NCBI GenBank assembly: GCA_014874305.1
Contig: JACWAO010000045.1
Coordinates: 1 to 9,687, forward strand
Direction: 5' to 3'
Length of the DNA: 9,687 nucleotides
Source: Candidatus Colwelliibacteriota bacterium
GTDB taxonomy: Bacteria > Patescibacteriota > Minisyncoccia > UBA6257 > Colwellbacteraceae
Positions 7,107-9,687 of this stretch are shown in pieces; the first letter of the stretch is position 1; each line of letters begins with the position of its first letter. Below the pieces are notes generated by a model. It was not told the DNA's origin and searched no databases. It worked only from the letters and a program-made list of their open reading frames with translations. The translations under genes were made by a program, and so were the position numbers.

Positions 7107-7423
7107 TTAGAACTGCGTCGGTAAGCGGCAGAAGAACATCCGCGGCAAAGCCGAAACCATTATCAAAGGTAGAGGAAAGCCATCAGGCGTTTTGGGTCAA
7201 CAACGGGCCGATACTTCATGGATTAAAAGACCTGGAAGACGCCCTGCTTAACATGGCTGACGAAACTTTTGCCTACCATGTTAATAAGCATAAGAACGAC
7301 TTTGCCAAGTGGATTGCGGAGGCGTTAAACAATTCGGAGCTTGGGAAAAAGCTGGAACGCTCCAAAACGAAAAAAGCCTTCATTCAGGCATTACAAAAAG
7401 CGCTTCAAGAGATAGATAAATAG
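7103..7423 (+). CDS. DUF5752-family small protein in the alpha-glucan operon
   Basis: This 106-residue protein has a basic, Ser/Ala/Pro-rich N-terminal tail (1-22, with RTASVSGRRTSAAKPKPLSK) and a compact helical domain (about 27-105). The domain begins HQAFWVNNGPILHGLKDLED and contains ALLNMADETFAYHVNKHKND and FAKWIAEALNNSELGKKLER. I recognise this pattern (FxVxxGxxLxxLxxLxxxLxxMxxxTFxYHVN, then NDFxxWI...LxxxL) as DUF5752, a family of unknown function found near alpha-glucan genes; family recall is from memory. Its ATG overlaps the GH57 TGA, and the GH15 gene follows after 7 nt, so it is translated with the polymer enzymes. It has no membrane helix or signal peptide. The operon position suggests an accessory role such as glucan binding, scaffolding or enzyme regulation, but nothing in the sequence shows catalysis. 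Conserved His, Asn, Asp and Trp residues in YHVN...NDFAKWI are the best candidates for functional residues. Confidence 0.85.
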   Translation: MIRTASVSGRRTSAAKPKPLSKVEESHQAFWVNNGPILHGLKDLEDALLNMADETFAYHVNKHKNDFAKWIAEALNNSELGKKLERSKTKKAFIQALQKALQEIDK

Positions 7424-7430
7424 AGGATTT

Positions 7431-9395
7431 ATGGCAAGATCGGTTGTTTTAGGGAATGGCAATATTCTGGTCGGGCTTGACGCTCGCGGCCAGGTTAGGG
7501 ATTTTTACTTTCCCTATGTCGGTCTGGAAAACCATGTCGGCGGGGAAAGCGGAATATACCACCGGCTGGGAGTGTGGACGGAAGGGAGATTCAGCTGGTT
7601 CGACGATCCTGCCTGGGAGATAAAAATAGGATATGGCGGAGACACTTTTAAAAACATAATCTCCGCCAGGAACCGCGAGCTCGGGGTTGAGCTTGAGTTC
7701 GAGGACGTTGTCTATAACGAGAAAAACATCTTGGTAAGAAAAATAACCGCCAAATCCATCGGCGGAAAGAAAAACATAAAGTTGTTTTTCCACCAGGCAT
7801 TCCAGATTTACGAGTCGCATCGGGGAGACACGGCTTATTTTGATCCGAGAAACAGTTCTGTTATCCATTACAAGGGGCGCAGAGCGTTTTTAATCAACGC
7901 TTTCCATAATGACAAACAGTTCGACGAGTATAGCATCGGGGTTTTCGAGAGCGAGGGGATGGAGGGCACGTATCGCGACGCGGAGGACGGGGTGTTATCC
8001 AAAAACGCCATCGAACACGGACAGGTGGATTCCGTCATCGGCATTTCAATGCACCTGGAAGAAGAAAAACCGGCCACAGCTTACTACTGGGTGGCGGCCG
8101 GAAAGTCGATAGAAGAAGTTTTCGAGCTTAACTCCTACGTGATGGAGAAAACTCCGGAACACCTCCTCAGGACAACCGGTGATTTCTGGAAGGCGTGGGT
8201 CAGCAGAGATTCCCTGCTTGCCGGACTGGATGAAAAATCAGCCAAGCTTTTCAGAGATTCTTTATTCGTTATCCGCGCCCATGCCGACAACAATGGCGCC
8301 ATCATCGCCTCAACCGATTATGACATGCTCCAGTACGGGCACGACACCTATAGCTATATGTGGCCAAGAGACGCGGCGATGGCGGCTCTGGCGCTCGATA
8401 AGACCGGCGATACGCATATAGTGGAAAGATTCTTCGGTTTCTGCAACGACGTGATAACTCCGGACGGATACTTTATGCACAAGTACAGGCCGGATAAGTC
8501 TTTGGGAAGTTCGTGGCATCCCTGGATAAGAGACGGGAAGCTTGAGCTTCCCATACAGGAGGACGAAACGGCTTTGCCTTTAATAACCTTATGGGAGCAT
8601 TATCGCGCTTCCAAAGATTTGGAGTTTGTCGAGCAGATATACAACTCCCTTATCAAAAGAGCGGCCGATTTCATGTGCTCCTATATAAACCAGAAAACCG
8701 GCCTGCCGCATCCGAGTTATGATCTCTGGGAGGAAAAGTATGGAACCTCGACCTTCACCTCGGCCGCCGTCTACGGAGCCCTTATGGCGGCGGGTAATTT
8801 TGCGAATCTCCTAGGCAAAGCTCAGGACGAGGAAAGGTACAAGAAGATAGCCGGCGGTATAAAGGAGGGGATAATAACCCACCTTTACGACAAAAAAACC
8901 GGAGTTTTTTATAAGATGATAAGCGATTCCGACGGCCACGGCGAGCCGGATAAAACCGTTGACGCGTCAAGTGTTTATGGTTTGTTCGCTTTCGGAGTTC
9001 TTGATGTTTTCGACGATAAGCTTGAAAAAGCCGTAGCCGAAACGGAGAAAATTCTGTCTCTGCGCACGGATATTGGAGGAACCGCGAGATACGAGGGAGA
9101 CAGGTACTACAATTCCCCAAGACAAGAGGGAATACCGGGAAACCCGTGGTTTATATCCCACCTCTGGTTTACCAAATACCATATCAGCCGAGCGAAAAAT
9201 AAAGGGGAGCTTGAGAAAGCGAAAGAAGGACTGGATTGGGTAGTAAAACACGCCGCCTCATCCGGCGTTCTTTCCGAACAAATTGATCCGGTAAGCGGAG
9301 AACTAATATCAGCTACCCCTCTTATCTGGAGCCACGCGGAGTTTGTCTTAACCGCTATGCTTTATCTAGATAAGAAAAACTCGCTTAATACGTGA
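7431..9395 (+). CDS. GH15 glucoamylase-type enzyme
   Basis: The 654-residue protein has the prokaryotic glucoamylase/glucodextranase layout: an N-terminal beta-sandwich domain (about 1-250, starting VVLGNGNILVGLDARGQVRD), a linker (about 251-265) and an (alpha/alpha)6-barrel catalytic domain (about 268-645). Barrel motifs are YSYMWPRDAAM (308-317, Arg313 and Asp314 matching the substrate-binding Arg-Asp of fungal glucoamylase), LPIQEDETALP (373-383), YDLWEEKYG (430-438) with Glu434 as expected general acid, NPWFISHLWF (571-580), LSEQIDP (614-620) with Glu616 as expected general base, and LIWSHAEFV. It should release beta-glucose from non-reducing ends of alpha-glucans or oligosaccharides with inversion. 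There is no signal peptide, so it acts in the cytoplasm, fitting turnover of an internal store. AGAGGA overlaps the preceding stop about 5 nt before the ATG, giving the best ribosome site inside the operon. Preference among maltodextrin, isomaltose or trehalose-like substrates is not resolved. Confidence 0.95.
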   Translation: MARSVVLGNGNILVGLDARGQVRDFYFPYVGLENHVGGESGIYHRLGVWTEGRFSWFDDPAWEIKIGYGGDTFKNIISARNRELGVELEFEDVVYNEKNILVRKITAKSIGGKKNIKLFFHQAFQIYESHRGDTAYFDPRNSSVIHYKGRRAFLINAFHNDKQFDEYSIGVFESEGMEGTYRDAEDGVLSKNAIEHGQVDSVIGISMHLEEEKPATAYYWVAAGKSIEEVFELNSYVMEKTPEHLLRTTGDFWKAWVSRDSLLAGLDEKSAKLFRDSLFVIRAHADNNGAIIASTDYDMLQYGHDTYSYMWPRDAAMAALALDKTGDTHIVERFFGFCNDVITPDGYFMHKYRPDKSLGSSWHPWIRDGKLELPIQEDETALPLITLWEHYRASKDLEFVEQIYNSLIKRAADFMCSYINQKTGLPHPSYDLWEEKYGTSTFTSAAVYGALMAAGNFANLLGKAQDEERYKKIAGGIKEGIITHLYDKKTGVFYKMISDSDGHGEPDKTVDASSVYGLFAFGVLDVFDDKLEKAVAETEKILSLRTDIGGTARYEGDRYYNSPRQEGIPGNPWFISHLWFTKYHISRAKNKGELEKAKEGLDWVVKHAASSGVLSEQIDPVSGELISATPLIWSHAEFVLTAMLYLDKKNSLNT

Positions 9396-9396
9396 G

Positions 9397-9687
9397 ATGG
9401 ACAAAAGACCCATCAGCAATCCTAATGGTTCCTTAACCTTTCAGTTCGCCTCGCTGGCTCATAGCTTTTTGCAAAGGACGGCCGTAGCTCGCGAGAGCGA
9501 AGGTGACCAGACTCAGGACGAGAGTTCGTTTAACTCACCCCTCGATGTTGCTCGGGGTAACGTAAACGAGCGAAGCTCGTTTACATTGATAGAACTCCTC
9601 ATCGTCATCGCCATCATAGGGATCCTGGCCTCCGTCGTCGTCTTAGTCCTCAACCCGTCCCAACTCCTATCTCAGTCAAGGGATAGC
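9397..9687 (+). CDS. Type IV prepilin-like protein, N-terminal part with unusually long leader (runs off right edge)
   Basis: From an ATG at 9397, 1 nt after the GH15 stop, the frame is open for 97 codons to the window end. Codons from 9580 on read FTLIELLIVIAIIGILASVV, the class III prepilin signal and hydrophobic helix of type IV pilins and pseudopilins: Phe at +1, Glu at +5, about 20 hydrophobic residues, then LNPSQLLSQSRDS. The expected cleavage is just before Phe62, preceded by Ser-Ser, not the usual Gly. The leader of 61 residues (start MDKRPISNPNGSLTFQF) is far longer than the 5-25 typical of prepilins, polar, and coded by hairpin-rich DNA. No Shine-Dalgarno is visible and no other ATG or GTG lies in frame before the signal (a TTG at 9469 is possible), so 9397 is the natural start. 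The frame lacks stops over the whole leader, which supports translation. It may be coupled to the glucan operon by position only; pilins act at the cell surface. Confidence 0.75.
   Translation, partial: MDKRPISNPNGSLTFQFASLAHSFLQRTAVARESEGDQTQDESSFNSPLDVARGNVNERSSFTLIELLIVIAIIGILASVVVLVLNPSQLLSQSRDS
9487..9584 (+). repeat. Hairpin-rich repeat-like segment inside the prepilin leader
   Basis: About 100 nt just before the prepilin signal hold a run of inverted repeats: GCTC-gcga-GAGC (9487-9498), GAGTT-cgttt-AACTC (9522-9536), CCCC/GGGG arms (9538-9541, 9554-9557) and a perfect 10-bp stem GTAAACGAGC/GCTCGTTTAC with a GAA loop (9562-9584). AGTTCGTTTA (9523-9532) recurs as AGCTCGTTTA (9574-9583), nine of ten bases equal and 51 nt apart. 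The segment is read in frame without a stop. It resembles a small palindromic repeat element inserted at a prepilin processing site; its outer limits (perhaps back to about 9440) and presence elsewhere in the genome cannot be seen here. Confidence 0.5.
9562..9584 (+). repeat. Perfect 10-bp inverted repeat with 3-nt loop next to the prepilin cleavage site
   Basis: Arms GTAAACGAGC (9562-9571) and GCTCGTTTAC (9575-9584) are exact reverse complements around GAA. The right arm covers the Ser-Ser-Phe-Thr codons, so the stem ends inside the processing motif. There is no following T-run and it is inside an open frame, so it is not an intrinsic terminator. Confidence 0.8.

Noticed and set aside
8782..9120. 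112-codon minus-strand open frame opposite the GH15 gene
   Set aside because: It is antisense to the GH15 catalytic domain and its low-complexity, Arg- and Cys-rich translation looks like a shadow frame.
4616..9395. Secreted starch-degrading system
   Set aside because: None of the GT4, GH57, DUF5752 or GH15 proteins has a signal peptide or membrane anchor, and a nucleotide-sugar glycosyltransferase leads the operon, which favours an internal polymer.
9478..9545. tRNA-like pieces (GTAGCTC...GAGC, then GAGTTCG...AACTC) before the prepilin signal
   Set aside because: The D-like loop is only 4 nt, the T-like loop lacks the TTCRANY pattern, no acceptor stem pairs across the segment, and the bases are inside an open frame that continues into the pilin helix.
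9562..9584. Intrinsic terminator reading of the perfect hairpin
   Set aside because: No T-run follows on either strand and the sequence continues directly into prepilin codons.

Overview
The window is about half GC and tightly packed. It holds eight protein genes plus the start of a ninth, in two divergent blocks with very short spacers, ATGA overlaps and mostly absent or weak Shine-Dalgarno sites inside operons. The combination of a small DoxX-like membrane protein, a MacA/MacB-like exporter with no outer-membrane partner in view, a cytoplasmic alpha-glucan gene cluster with a DUF5752 protein, and a type IV prepilin with an odd repeat-bearing leader fits a Candidate Phyla Radiation (Patescibacteria, Parcubacteria-like) genome. 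This assignment is an inference: the window has no rRNA or other phylogenetic marker.

Minus-strand block (1-3803). From right to left come a membrane-fusion/adaptor protein (3803-2244), an ABC ATPase (2239-1526) and a MacB/FtsX-type permease (1529-288). They are spaced by 4 nt and then overlap by 4 nt, so they form one three-gene exporter operon. Downstream, with its own extended -10 promoter, is the start of a DoxX-like membrane protein that runs off the left edge.

Divergent spacer and plus-strand block (3804-9687). A 63-nt AT-rich spacer separates the exporter from a YecD-like isochorismatase-fold hydrolase (3867-4439), which has Gly where cysteine hydrolases carry their nucleophile. After a 176-nt gap with a promoter-like pair and a 10-bp palindrome comes a compact operon: GT4 glycosyltransferase (glycogen/starch-synthase-like, GTG start), GH57 alpha-glucan hydrolase/transferase, a 106-aa DUF5752 protein, and GH15 glucoamylase. 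None of these has a signal peptide, so together they look like a cytoplasmic glycogen-type polymer cycle: GT4 builds, GH57 remodels or cuts, GH15 releases glucose, and the DUF5752 protein has an unknown accessory role.

Right edge (9397-9687). A prepilin-like gene begins 1 nt after the GH15 stop and is cut by the window end. Its FTLIELL...IGIL signal starts only at residue 62. The long leader is coded by hairpin-rich DNA with a near-perfect direct repeat that recreates the Ser-Ser-Phe codons at the processing site. This is the most unusual structure in the window and looks like a repeat element carried in frame inside a prepilin leader.
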